Part shown: positions 7,801 through 14,372 of the stretch, one piece after another
How positions within the stretch are numbered: position 1 is the stretch's first letter
How the letters are laid out: every line of letters begins with the position of its first letter
Source of the DNA: JAAXKN01 sp050258415
GTDB taxonomy: Bacteria; Bacteroidota; Ignavibacteria; Ignavibacteriales; SURF-24
NCBI GenBank assembly: GCA_050258415.1
Contig: JBLMYS010000277.1
Location: forward strand, 1-15,335
Length of the DNA: 15,335 nt
Reading direction: 5' to 3'
Translations under genes and position numbers: made by a program
The notes under the pieces: model-generated
What the model saw: only the letters and a program-made list of their open reading frames with translations
Database searches by the model: none
What the model was told of the DNA's origin: nothing

Positions 7801-10800
7801 GCTTTGAGGTCGGCACACACTACGGGGTGATTCTGGCGGAATTTGCCGGCACGGGTGGCTACGCATACAGCTCAGCTTCCGGGAACCTTACTGTGGACAA
7901 GGCTGCTACTGCAATAGCAGTCGCAAATGCAACCGGCTCCTCAGGCGGGAAAGTTGACTTATCGGCAACACTGACATCCGGGAGCTCAAAGCTGAAAGGA
8001 TTGACAGTTAGATTTCAATTAAATAACAGCCCCGCCGGGGAGGCTAAGACTAATGAGCTTGGTGTGGCGACACTCTACGGTGTTACCTTGCAGGAGAATT
8101 TGACTCCAGGGCCGCATCCAGGCGCAATTGCGGCAGTCTTTGACGGAAATGATAATTATATGCCGGTCCAGGGCTCCGGCACTCTTACTGTAACACAGAC
8201 TCCTACAATTATTGTGGTTACTAAGGCTACAGGATCTTACGGGGGCAAAGTTAATCTTGCAGCTAAGCTTAGCAGCTCTTCGGGTAGCCCGTTAAACAGC
8301 ATGAAACTGCACTTTAAACTTAAAGGCGCAGATTTAAACGACATCTATACTGATGAAAATGGTCTGGCTTTACTGTCCGGGGTTAGCATAGCGGGAATTG
8401 ATGCAGGATACTATGAAAATTATATCGAGGTCAGCTTTTCATCAGTAAACAGTAATTATGCTCCAAGTACCGGTTATGGTTCCCTGGAAGTTATTCCGGC
8501 AGCAACAAAGATCAGCATCAGTGATATGGATGCCGGCTTTGGAAGTACAATCACACTGTCCGCTAAGCTTACCTCAGTTGTTACGGGAAATGGTATTGAG
8601 AATAGGACAATTGTCTTTAAGATTGATGGCTCCGAGGTTCAAAACGGAACAACCGGTGCAGATGGAAAGGCAGTTAAAAACTACTATCTGGGTAATACCA
8701 GCCCCGGCAATCATACGCTTGAGGCATTCTACTCTCCTGCTTCTGGCGGTAACTATTCAGGCTCGAGCGGGAAAGCCACTCTGAAAGTAAAGGCGGCTTC
8801 AACTTCCCTCGTTGTCACAAACGTGACAGGTACATACGGCGGCACAGTTACGCTTGAGGCAACACTGACTTCAGGGGAATATACTTTAACCGGGAGGACC
8901 ATCAGCTTCAAACTGAATGGAGCCTTTGTTGGAAACGCTTCAACCGGTACAAATGGCGTGGCGACACTTCAGGGCGTCAGTCTGTCCGCTATTAACGCCG
9001 GCACATACAACGGTATAATCGAAGCCTATTTTGCCGCATCAGGCAACTACAGCTCCTCTACGGGGTATGGCAACCTGACGGTAAAGCAGGCCCCAACAAC
9101 TACTGTTGTACAAAAGGCCACAGGATCATTTAACGGCAAAGCCAATCTTACTGCCAGACTTACAGCTTCTCTAACCGGAAACGCTTTAAGCGGCAGGACA
9201 CTCTACTTCAGGCTTAATGGCCTTGATAAAGGAAGTGCTGTTACTGACAATGATGGCGTTGCATCACTGGCTGATGTAAACATAGCAGGACTTTCTGTCG
9301 GAATCTATAACGATTACATTGAAGCTGTTTTCTCCCCTTCAGGCGGAAACTTTCTTCCGAGCTCAGGCAAAGGCCCTCTGGAAGTTGGTCTGGCAACTAC
9401 AAATCTAAAATTGGAAAAAGTGACAGCAGCCTTTGGCAGCAAAGTTACACTTACTGCCACGCTTACTTCACAGGGCATTCCTTTAAGCGGAAAGCTAATT
9501 GAATTTTCGCTTAATAATAAATCGGTGGGAACAGCTCTAACTGACGCCAACGGTATTGCGGTTAAAACTAATGTCGATTTAACCGGCATTCCTGCAGGTA
9601 TCTATCCGGGCTACATCGGCGCCAGTTTTGCAGAAGCTAATCCTTTCAAAGGCTGCAGCAACAAGGCTGATCTTGAAGTAAAAAAGGCAGCAACTGCTGT
9701 TACAGTATTGCCTGCTGAGGTGCAATATTCCGACCAGGTAACTCTTACAGCTGTTGTTATTTCAGCGGTACAGGAAGTACTTAACTCCTCAGGCGGAAAG
9801 GTCGAATTCAAATACCAGGTGGGCAGTGAAACAGCCGTTTCCTTAGGTGTTGTAACTTCCTACAGCGTTGTCAATGGTAAGTTGAACTTCAAATATACAT
9901 TTACCTGTACGCTTGCACCTAATACCTATAAGATACTTGCCGTATTTACTCCCTCGGATCAGGCTGACTTCGATTACTCATGTAATATAGCGCCATGGGG
10001 CCCGCTTGTAGTTAAGCCCGAAGATGCTCTGGCTGAATATTCGGGCGTGAGATACTTTTCGGCTACTTCATTATCGGCTTACAGCGCGCTGTTGACTTAT
10101 TCTTCAACTCTTACAGATTATCCCGATGCTTTCCGTGGCAATATCTCAAATGCCAGGGCTGAGCTAAGGGAGGTGCAAACAGGAGAACTTTACGATCAGG
10201 GCATCGTTCGCGGAACGAATCTCCCCGTATTTTTATTTAATTCTTCAGATCAAACACTTGGAGGTGTAACGACACAGTCGTTTAACCGGAAACTGGGCCA
10301 GTCCGAAATAAATAAATGCGGGACCACATTCACTGTATATACCTCGGTATACGGCTACTATCACGCATTAAGTGATCCGGCTCTTGTTTCAGTTTGTATC
10401 CCGTCAACAGAGAATATCTCAGGCGGCGGATTTATAATTTCAAATTCACCATCAGGCAAGTACCGCTGCCTCTCAGGCAGTAAAACCAGCTTCGGCTTTT
10501 CAATGAAGTATAATAAATCGGGCAAGGATGCCCAGGGGCAGGTAAATATTATAATCCACGCCGAGGACAATAAAATATACCAGGTTACGGCAAATATAAT
10601 AAATGTGCTCTCTGCTTACCTCATCAAGGATTTGCCCGGTAAAGCCGCAAGTTTTACCACCAAAGCAGATTTCAGGGATATTACCGATCCTTCAAAACCT
10701 ATCTTTTTAGGCGGGGGCCTTACGCTTAAGCTCGAGATATATGATGATGAAAAGTATAATGAAAAAGATGCTATAGCCATTACACTTCAGGACATTAATT

Positions 10801-11231
10801 CAGCGCTTTTGTTTTCCAGCAACTGGGACGGGACAAAAACGGTCTCACAATCGCTAAAAGCACCTAAAGGCGGCGGAAATATCATGGTACTGAGCGTAGA
10901 TGATCCGGTGGGTGTAGAAGAAGAGGAAATAGTCCCGAAAGAATTTACCCTGTACCAGAATTATCCAAACCCGTTTAACCCGAGCACGAATATACAGTTC
11001 GACCTGCCGGAGGAAAGCAGGGTTAGTATCGTGATCTATAATATTCTTGGAAGGGAAGTCGCCAGGGTGGTTGATAAGGACTTCCCCGCAGGCAGGCATC
11101 AGGCGGTATGGAACTCTCAGAATGGAAGTGGCACGTTTGCCTCAGGTATCTACATCCTGCGCATATCAGCAAAATCACTCAGCAGCGAAAAAAGCCTCAT
11201 TTCCACAAAGAAAATGATGCTGGTTAAATAA
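4857..11231 (+). CDS. Giant Ig-like repeat surface protein with IPT/TIG domain and T9SS tail
   Basis: A 2124-residue secreted protein, probably an adhesin or surface stalk. The signal peptide likely ends at AFA (residue 25). Residues about 42-130 form an IPT/TIG domain (ISPKKGPAWGGTIITIYG). From 135 to 1721 there are about 16 Ig-like modules of 93-111 residues, each with a start near ATxxxV, a YGG or GST turn, LxAxLTS, a GxA turn and a final LxV strand. Residues 1722-2028 are unlike the modules and carry a GGGFII, SFGFSMKYN, IYQV, SSNWDGT series plus three cysteines. Residues 2029-2124 are a T9SS sorting domain (QNYPNPFNPST). GGAGG lies upstream of the ATG. The Ig-like fold is inferred from the repeat pattern. 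No enzymatic domain was recognised, so ligand and partner are unknown. It may form its own transcription unit, since 304 bp separate it from the gene before it. Confidence 0.9.
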   Translation: MKKALRRLIVYAFLLAEFISSAAFALTVSPYRANILPPDFEVDSISPKKGPAWGGTIITIYGKKFLPNSVFEVKFGGIPGTKVTRVDNQTLRVKSPRFPLMNLNADTLEVTVTEITESPNVTKVSPDSFIYLRPGTKLNLLPASALYNGNVELNAILTDSLNNPVDSQMVAFTLGGLSVGTVLTDTTGLAKLSVPISNVKPGVHAGYIGANFQENFYYKSSNFAQADLTVKPVQVTLSLNNPVVNFGESIELKALLMLSGSPLIGKTVTFYLNNNAIGSEVTQNDGSAALHYSQLPDAGQYNIKAVFAEQGFDTTSAAGILTVNQLPTSISVEKVETSPGSTVSLTATLTANGAPVKSQTITFTIDGSIQAGTQTTNDLGVATLGGVNLGTLGIGPGTHIIGAGFAGSTNYKTSSASNELIVSQEATEITTSNLEADYGSTVKLSAKLTSKTTGFGIKDAVINFEIEGGPQVESGVTDGNGEASKSVNLGNTSPGTHKITISFAGNGSYGPSHALVTLTVKQAPNATEIQVEKSTGDYGGKTTLSARLMASGSGLGGMTLHFKLKGENIGETQTNSDGLAQLHGVSIAGIDAGLHENFIEVSFSPSNGGYLPSSGKGALEVSKAPTSISANNADAEFGSTITLTATLISSVTGNGISGETVNFTIEDGPVVESAQTNSGGVATKSVSLGNTSPGKHNIHVSFGGSANYVSSQKTVSLTVTQTQIATTLSVSSASGSYGGSVNLHATLKSGNSNLAGQTIKFYLKDVLVGENVTGNDGVANYIAPLGSIDAGTYPTGVKAEYVGSNAYAASSAQNSLIVSQASTILSVLDAEAYYGSSVTLSAILTSSVTQSGIADKPVSFIIQGGPQATAVTNGSGVATVKVDLGNTSAGTHDITAAFAPSGGNYSGSTAKGKLSVNGFATSLTVTDLIGNYGGTVTLEATLYSSGAGLQGKTIKFTFNNKSYSAETNLSGVARVAEVSIAGFEVGTHYGVILAEFAGTGGYAYSSASGNLTVDKAATAIAVANATGSSGGKVDLSATLTSGSSKLKGLTVRFQLNNSPAGEAKTNELGVATLYGVTLQENLTPGPHPGAIAAVFDGNDNYMPVQGSGTLTVTQTPTIIVVTKATGSYGGKVNLAAKLSSSSGSPLNSMKLHFKLKGADLNDIYTDENGLALLSGVSIAGIDAGYYENYIEVSFSSVNSNYAPSTGYGSLEVIPAATKISISDMDAGFGSTITLSAKLTSVVTGNGIENRTIVFKIDGSEVQNGTTGADGKAVKNYYLGNTSPGNHTLEAFYSPASGGNYSGSSGKATLKVKAASTSLVVTNVTGTYGGTVTLEATLTSGEYTLTGRTISFKLNGAFVGNASTGTNGVATLQGVSLSAINAGTYNGIIEAYFAASGNYSSSTGYGNLTVKQAPTTTVVQKATGSFNGKANLTARLTASLTGNALSGRTLYFRLNGLDKGSAVTDNDGVASLADVNIAGLSVGIYNDYIEAVFSPSGGNFLPSSGKGPLEVGLATTNLKLEKVTAAFGSKVTLTATLTSQGIPLSGKLIEFSLNNKSVGTALTDANGIAVKTNVDLTGIPAGIYPGYIGASFAEANPFKGCSNKADLEVKKAATAVTVLPAEVQYSDQVTLTAVVISAVQEVLNSSGGKVEFKYQVGSETAVSLGVVTSYSVVNGKLNFKYTFTCTLAPNTYKILAVFTPSDQADFDYSCNIAPWGPLVVKPEDALAEYSGVRYFSATSLSAYSALLTYSSTLTDYPDAFRGNISNARAELREVQTGELYDQGIVRGTNLPVFLFNSSDQTLGGVTTQSFNRKLGQSEINKCGTTFTVYTSVYGYYHALSDPALVSVCIPSTENISGGGFIISNSPSGKYRCLSGSKTSFGFSMKYNKSGKDAQGQVNIIIHAEDNKIYQVTANIINVLSAYLIKDLPGKAASFTTKADFRDITDPSKPIFLGGGLTLKLEIYDDEKYNEKDAIAITLQDINSALLFSSNWDGTKTVSQSLKAPKGGGNIMVLSVDDPVGVEEEEIVPKEFTLYQNYPNPFNPSTNIQFDLPEESRVSIVIYNILGREVARVVDKDFPAGRHQAVWNSQNGSGTFASGIYILRISAKSLSSEKSLISTKKMMLVK
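5259..10019 (+). repeat. Array of about 16 Ig-like modules (protein-level tandem repeat)
   Basis: Module starts (residue in the giant protein) are about 135, 233, 326, 425, 523, 624, 722, 821, 919, 1016, 1115, 1215, 1314, 1412, 1513 and 1611; the array ends at 1721. The modules fall into classes. Class A (425, 624, 821, 1215) carries a GST or GSS turn, a TSxxTGxGI-type segment and LGNTSxGxH. Class B (523, 722, 919, 1016, 1115, 1314, 1412) carries YGG or a variant, then a GVxxAGIDAGxY-type turn and IEVSF. The first three, and the last two, are more divergent. DNA identity between modules is modest, so the duplications are old or constrained. Confidence 0.85.
10941..11228 (+). other. T9SS C-terminal sorting domain of the giant surface protein
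   Basis: Residues 2029-2124 begin EFTLYQNYPNPFNPSTNIQF, then show IYNILGREVARVV, the SGIYILRISA strand and a basic end KKMMLVK. This is a full-length type A T9SS sorting domain. Its last strand closely matches that of the GH5 enzyme (KKMMILR), as expected if both use the same secretion machinery, which is not encoded in this window. Confidence 0.9.
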
Positions 11232-11246
11232 TGCCGGGAGGCATTA
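11229..11246. terminator. Hairpin overlapping the stop codon of the giant gene
   Basis: Perfect 7-bp arms TAATGCC and GGCATTA with a GGGA loop. The left arm includes the TAA stop at 11229-11231. There is no T-run, so it is more likely an mRNA 3'-end structure than a terminator. Confidence 0.35.
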
Positions 11247-11252
11247 AAGAAA

Positions 11253-11279
11253 AAGGCGCCGGATATTCTCCGGCGCCTT
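11253..11279. terminator. Intrinsic terminator, strongest for the minus strand (10-bp GC-rich stem)
   Basis: Perfect 10-bp arms AAGGCGCCGG and CCGGCGCCTT with a 7-base loop. Read on the minus strand the hairpin is followed by TTTTTCTTT, a classic terminator for the transporter gene. Read on the plus strand it follows the giant gene by about 20 bp but the tail is only TTCATT, so termination there may be weaker. Confidence 0.75.
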
Positions 11280-11290
11280 CATTAAGTACA

Positions 11291-11326
11291 AAAGCCCAAA
11301 AACAGATTGTGCTGCTTTTGGGCTTT
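11291..11326. terminator. Second bidirectional terminator-like hairpin
   Basis: Perfect 11-bp arms AAAGCCCAAAA and TTTTGGGCTTT, with a 14-base loop that can add a CAG/CTG pairing. It lies just downstream of the transporter stop on the minus strand and after the first terminator on the plus strand. The T-rich arm in each direction can act as the U-tract. Confidence 0.65.
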
Positions 11327-11347
11327 CAGAATTAAACTCGTTGAAAA

Positions 11348-12850
11348 TTAAACTTCTTCTTCCACTACCTCTTCTGCTACTTTTACCTTGGCCTTGCCCT
11401 TGTTTTCAACTTCGGCAATATATCTTCTTGTTGCCTCCGGAAGTTCCTGCCAGCCCTTTAAGGCCAGAAACATTCCGACTAAGGCAAATGGCATCAGGAA
11501 TATTGGCCACCAGTGCCAGTTCCAGGTTGTTAAATAACCAAGTGCTATTGACTGAATGCCTGAGCCGAGGTAAACAAAGCCGTCAACAATGCCTGAGCAT
11601 GTTGCCGTGGCTTTCCTTCCGCCGAAGTCCGCTGCAGCGGTACCCGACATAAGCGAGTGACACCCTGTAACTGCCGTTACAATCAGCACTGCTGAAATTC
11701 CTACAATTACCGGAGAGGAGGTTAAAAATATGGCCATTACGCCGGCCAGTACAAACATGGCGCCCGATAAGAATACAACCGGAGGTGTTCTTCTTGACTG
11801 GAAGAAATTATCTGAAATAAGTCCTCCGAGGAAACCGCCAATGATACCGAAAATGCAGAGCAGAAGTCCCCAGTTATCCATGAAGAATTCGCCGCCGGGC
11901 TGCTTTACATCTTTTGCAAAAATAGTGTACCACTGCATAATGCCGTTTCTAAGTGCGCCTGAGGTCAGCTCGATGAATGCAAAGGTCAGCATAAGCGAGC
12001 TTCCGAAAACCATTTTGAGAAGGTCTTTTGTGGAATATTCCACATCCATCTTGCCTGATGAGGCGTCATGTGTATCAAATTCAGGAAAACCGGCTTCTTC
12101 AGGAGTGTCCTTAATTAACAGCCAGTCCATTACTGCCCAGAAGAGCATTATTATGCCGGGGACAAAAAATACGGCCCAGACTGCATCAACAGAACCGGTT
12201 CTAAGTGCAAAGACGCTCTGAAGCAATGAGCTCATCCAGTTCGTTGGGCCTCCCGGGGTTACTTTTACCATGTCAACAATAGCCTGCCCCCAGTCGAATG
12301 CGAAATAAACTCCTATGGAAATTAGGGAACCGAAAATTGCGCCGAAAACTCCGCGTTCTCTTACGTGGAACCAGTAAGCTTTAACCTTTATAATAGAAAC
12401 AGCCCCGTAACTCTGGAAATACATGTTCAAAGCATAGAGGACTGAAAAAATCACTACCAGATTGCCCGTGTAACGCCCGGTTAATACCAGGTAGGTTACA
12501 ATACCTAGTAAAATATTTGCAATTGAAGCGCCTACAGAGGAAATGATAATTCCTGCCTTACCTCCAATCTTGTCTACTAATGGACCGTTAACGAGAAAAG
12601 ACATTGCATAGACTAGGGTTCCGGCTCCGAAAATTATTCCGAAATCCTCCTTCGACATCAGGCTCCCAAGGGCATTCTTTGAAACATTCAGGTTGTAACG
12701 CCCCATGTAAAGAAATGCATACGACATGCCGAGAGGAAACCAGTTGATAAACCTGCGGATTAAAAACCATTTGCCGTGCTTTAGAGGATTGTTATAAAAA
12801 TATAAAAATATTATAAGTGCAATACTCAACGTAACAATAATGACACCCAT
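11348..12850 (-). CDS. Organophosphate:phosphate antiporter, GlpT/UhpT-like (MFS)
   Basis: A 500-residue inner-membrane carrier of the OPA branch of the major facilitator superfamily, predicted to import a phosphorylated compound in exchange for phosphate. MGRYNLN (49-55) matches the GlpT first-helix motif and supplies Arg51. SGALRNGIMQWYTIF (297-311) matches the GlpT helix 7 motif and supplies Arg301; in GlpT the equivalent arginines (45 and 269) bind substrate phosphate. NGPLVDKIGGK (88-98) is the MFS loop 2-3 motif. FGGRKATATCSGIVDGFVYLG (409-429) resembles the GlpT helix 10-11 region. Glycerol-3-phosphate, hexose phosphate or another substrate cannot be decided. Two oddities: an extra hydrophobic segment at 2-19 before the first carrier helix, and a Lys/Val then Glu-rich tail ending EEVVEEEV. 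A GGA seven bases upstream supports the ATG at 12850. It is monocistronic as seen, with terminators downstream. Confidence 0.88.
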   Translation of the reverse strand: MGVIIVTLSIALIIFLYFYNNPLKHGKWFLIRRFINWFPLGMSYAFLYMGRYNLNVSKNALGSLMSKEDFGIIFGAGTLVYAMSFLVNGPLVDKIGGKAGIIISSVGASIANILLGIVTYLVLTGRYTGNLVVIFSVLYALNMYFQSYGAVSIIKVKAYWFHVRERGVFGAIFGSLISIGVYFAFDWGQAIVDMVKVTPGGPTNWMSSLLQSVFALRTGSVDAVWAVFFVPGIIMLFWAVMDWLLIKDTPEEAGFPEFDTHDASSGKMDVEYSTKDLLKMVFGSSLMLTFAFIELTSGALRNGIMQWYTIFAKDVKQPGGEFFMDNWGLLLCIFGIIGGFLGGLISDNFFQSRRTPPVVFLSGAMFVLAGVMAIFLTSSPVIVGISAVLIVTAVTGCHSLMSGTAAADFGGRKATATCSGIVDGFVYLGSGIQSIALGYLTTWNWHWWPIFLMPFALVGMFLALKGWQELPEATRRYIAEVENKGKAKVKVAEEVVEEEV

Positions 12851-12921
12851 ATCGATATCCGTCCTGTTGAATTTTTAGAGGAAAACTTGATGTAATAATG
12901 TGGCTCTAAATTGGCCAAGTA

Positions 12922-12950
12922 AAAATATGGGATAAAACAATTATTAGCAA
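12922..12950 (-). promoter_or_regulatory. Candidate promoter for the OPA transporter
   Basis: On the minus strand, TTGCTA (12950-12945) and TATTTT (12927-12922) are 17 bases apart, each matching four of six bases of the sigma-70-type boxes. They lie about 75 bp upstream of the transporter ATG. The host's promoter consensus is not known and AT-rich DNA yields many such matches. Confidence 0.3.
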
Positions 12951-13009
12951 GGTTTTAACCCGAATATTAAGTTGCTCAGTCCCTTAAAAGATTAAATGGA
13001 ACGGAATTT

Positions 13010-13051
13010 ATGCCCGCCGGAAAGGCGATGAAAAGGCCGAAATTCGATTAA
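13010..13051 (+). other. Possible 13-codon leader peptide
   Basis: An ATG at 13010 opens a frame encoding MPAGKAMKRPKFD before TAA. ACGGA lies just upstream at 13001-13005. It is followed within 15 bases by a 12-base palindrome and then by two stem-loops with T-rich ends, the order seen in attenuator leaders. The peptide has no run of one amino acid that would point to a sensed metabolite, and such a short frame can occur by chance. Confidence 0.2.
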
Positions 13052-13061
13052 AAAGCTATAA

Positions 13062-13133
13062 AACAGGCCTGTTCGCCCTTTTATGGAGCATCTTCAATAG
13101 AAAAACTGAAATTGCTTTTACAGGCCTTTTTTT
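13062..13133 (+). terminator. Palindrome and long-loop stem with T-run
   Basis: AACAGGCCTGTT at 13062-13073 is a perfect 12-base palindrome. Part of it, AGGCCTG (13065-13071), can alternatively pair with CAGGCCT at 13121-13127, which runs directly into seven T (13127-13133). The two pairings are mutually exclusive, as in terminator/antiterminator switches. The loop of the longer pairing is about 49 bases, so it would be slow to form. Confidence 0.3.
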
Positions 13134-13179
13134 AGGGCATAAACTTTTGCCCCTCCGGCTCCGGGAGGGAAAATGCCCT
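13134..13179 (+). terminator. GC-rich nested hairpin, terminator-like
   Basis: Outer arms AGGGCAT (13134-13140) and ATGCCCT (13173-13179) enclose an inner CCCTCC/GGAGGG stem (13151-13156 with 13164-13169), and a TTTT/AAAA pairing may continue it. It is followed by TATTTTCAT. Both hairpins in this stretch read best on the plus strand, yet no plus-strand coding gene ends nearby. Confidence 0.45.
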
Positions 13180-13199
13180 TATTTTCATCATAATTAACC

Positions 13200-13227
13200 T
13201 TGGAGAAATCACGTTTTATTTTATAAA
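13200..13227 (+). promoter_or_regulatory. Candidate promoter for the CBM9-like gene
   Basis: TTGGAG at 13200-13205 and TATAAA at 13222-13227 are 16 bases apart and lie about 40 bp upstream of the ATG at 13269. The -10 box matches five of six bases and the -35 box only three. Confidence 0.25.
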
Positions 13228-13268
13228 TTTCACCTTTCATAATTTTTCTTTTATAGCGGACTTTTTTA

Positions 13269-14372
13269 ATGCTGATGATTAAAATACTATTTAGATATAT
13301 ATTACTGTGCGCAATATTTTCTGCTTTTTCTTTTAAGCCCTTATACTCACAGAGAATACCTGAACCTAAGATTCCTTTTGCCCCTGAACACTACGTATGC
13401 TACAGGACTGAGACAAAAATAAGCATAGACGGGAATCTGGATGAGCTAAGCTGGCAGAAAGCATCATGGACCAAAGCTTTTGTTGACGTTGAAGGAAGCC
13501 AAAAACCCGCCCCGAAATTTAAGACCAGGGCTAAAATGCTCTGGGATGACAACTTCCTCTATGTCGCTGCCGAACTGGAAGAACACGACCTCTGGGCTAC
13601 ACTTACTAAGAGAGATACCACAATTTATAACGATAATAATTTTGAAATATTTATCGATCCCGACGGAGACACACAGAACTACTATGAGTTCGAGATAAAT
13701 GCCCTTAACACATTCTGGGACCTCTTTATGACAAAACCTTACCGCGTAGGGGGCTTCCCCGTAAGCGCATGGGATATCAAAGGTATTAAAACAGCCGTTG
13801 GACTTCAGGGGACATTAAATAACCCAGCGGATAAAGACCAGGGCTGGATAATTGAAATTGCATTCCCGCTGAAAGTCCTAATGCAGTCTACAGGGCATAA
13901 GGGGCTTCCCAAAAACGGTGAACAGTGGAGAGTTGATTTTACAAGGGTTGAGTGGGGCCTAACATCTCAAGAAGGCAGATATAAAAGAAATGATGATGAG
14001 ACCAGTTACTGGGCGTGGTCACCAATAGGGCTCATCGACTACCATTACCCTGAGATGTACGGATATGTACAGTTCTCGGATAAAACGGCAGGCAGCAGTG
14101 AGGATACCTTTATTCAAATACCTGCAGAATATGCCAAATGGGTCTTAAGAGAGATATTTTATAAGGAAAAGGCTTTCTTCCTCGAGCACGGCAGTTATAC
14201 AAAGAGTTTAGAGGACCTTAAGTTTGATCAAACAGATATCCCGGGCTACAATTGGCCCCCTGTAATTGAGACCACTTCAGATTTCTTTGAAATTTCTGCA
14301 TTTAGTTCAGAAAATAAAACAAAAGTATACATTTTCAGCGACGGGAAGACAGGGGAGATTTCTCTTAAATAG
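13269..14372 (+). CDS. Secreted CBM9-like carbohydrate-binding protein
   Basis: A 367-residue exported protein. A hydrophobic signal peptide ends near LYSQ (residue 28). Residues about 48-270 match the family 9 carbohydrate-binding-module-like fold: ISIDGNLDELSWQKA near 51-65, the LWDDNFLYVAAELEE strands (91-105), FEIFIDPDGD (125-134), WIIEIAFP (193-200), and YWAWSP (247-252) near the end of the sandwich. Such proteins occur alone in the envelope of polysaccharide users, where they probably bind sugars; the ligand is unknown. Residues 275-367 have no recognised domain. The C terminus (GKTGEISLK) has no T9SS sorting motif, so the protein is probably periplasmic or held in the envelope. The ATG at 13269 has no visible ribosome binding site, and an ATG two codons later (13275) is an equal candidate. 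It ends exactly where the convergent cupin gene ends. Confidence 0.82.
   Translation: MLMIKILFRYILLCAIFSAFSFKPLYSQRIPEPKIPFAPEHYVCYRTETKISIDGNLDELSWQKASWTKAFVDVEGSQKPAPKFKTRAKMLWDDNFLYVAAELEEHDLWATLTKRDTTIYNDNNFEIFIDPDGDTQNYYEFEINALNTFWDLFMTKPYRVGGFPVSAWDIKGIKTAVGLQGTLNNPADKDQGWIIEIAFPLKVLMQSTGHKGLPKNGEQWRVDFTRVEWGLTSQEGRYKRNDDETSYWAWSPIGLIDYHYPEMYGYVQFSDKTAGSSEDTFIQIPAEYAKWVLREIFYKEKAFFLEHGSYTKSLEDLKFDQTDIPGYNWPPVIETTSDFFEISAFSSENKTKVYIFSDGKTGEISLK

Larger units (their letters stand above)
12851..13268. other. Divergent intergenic region with structured non-coding DNA
   Basis: This 418-bp region lies between the minus-strand transporter and the plus-strand CBM9-like gene. The transporter-proximal third is AT-rich and holds a promoter candidate. 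The middle, about 13010-13180, is unusually rich in dyads: a tiny open frame, a 12-base palindrome, a long-loop stem ending in seven T, and a GC-rich nested hairpin. The right part, about 13185-13268, is very AT-rich and holds a promoter candidate for the CBM9-like gene. Confidence 0.5.

Noticed and set aside
5259..10019. Possible CRISPR array or DNA satellite, given the periodicity
   Set aside because: The period is about 300 bp, in frame, with diverged DNA and conserved protein motifs; this is a coding module array, not a DNA repeat with spacers.
11730..12221. 163-codon plus-strand frame inside the transporter
   Set aside because: It is antisense to conserved membrane helices and its Ser/Pro-rich translation is the expected shadow of hydrophobic codons.
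12851..13268. tRNA or known riboswitch in the structured intergenic region
   Set aside because: No cloverleaf, T-loop GTTC motif with matching arms or CCA end could be assembled, and no known riboswitch core was recognised; only simple hairpins are supported.
13269..14372. T9SS sorting domain on the CBM9-like protein
   Set aside because: The last 90 residues contain no NPF, GREV or terminal basic-strand motif, unlike the two genuine T9SS cargoes here.
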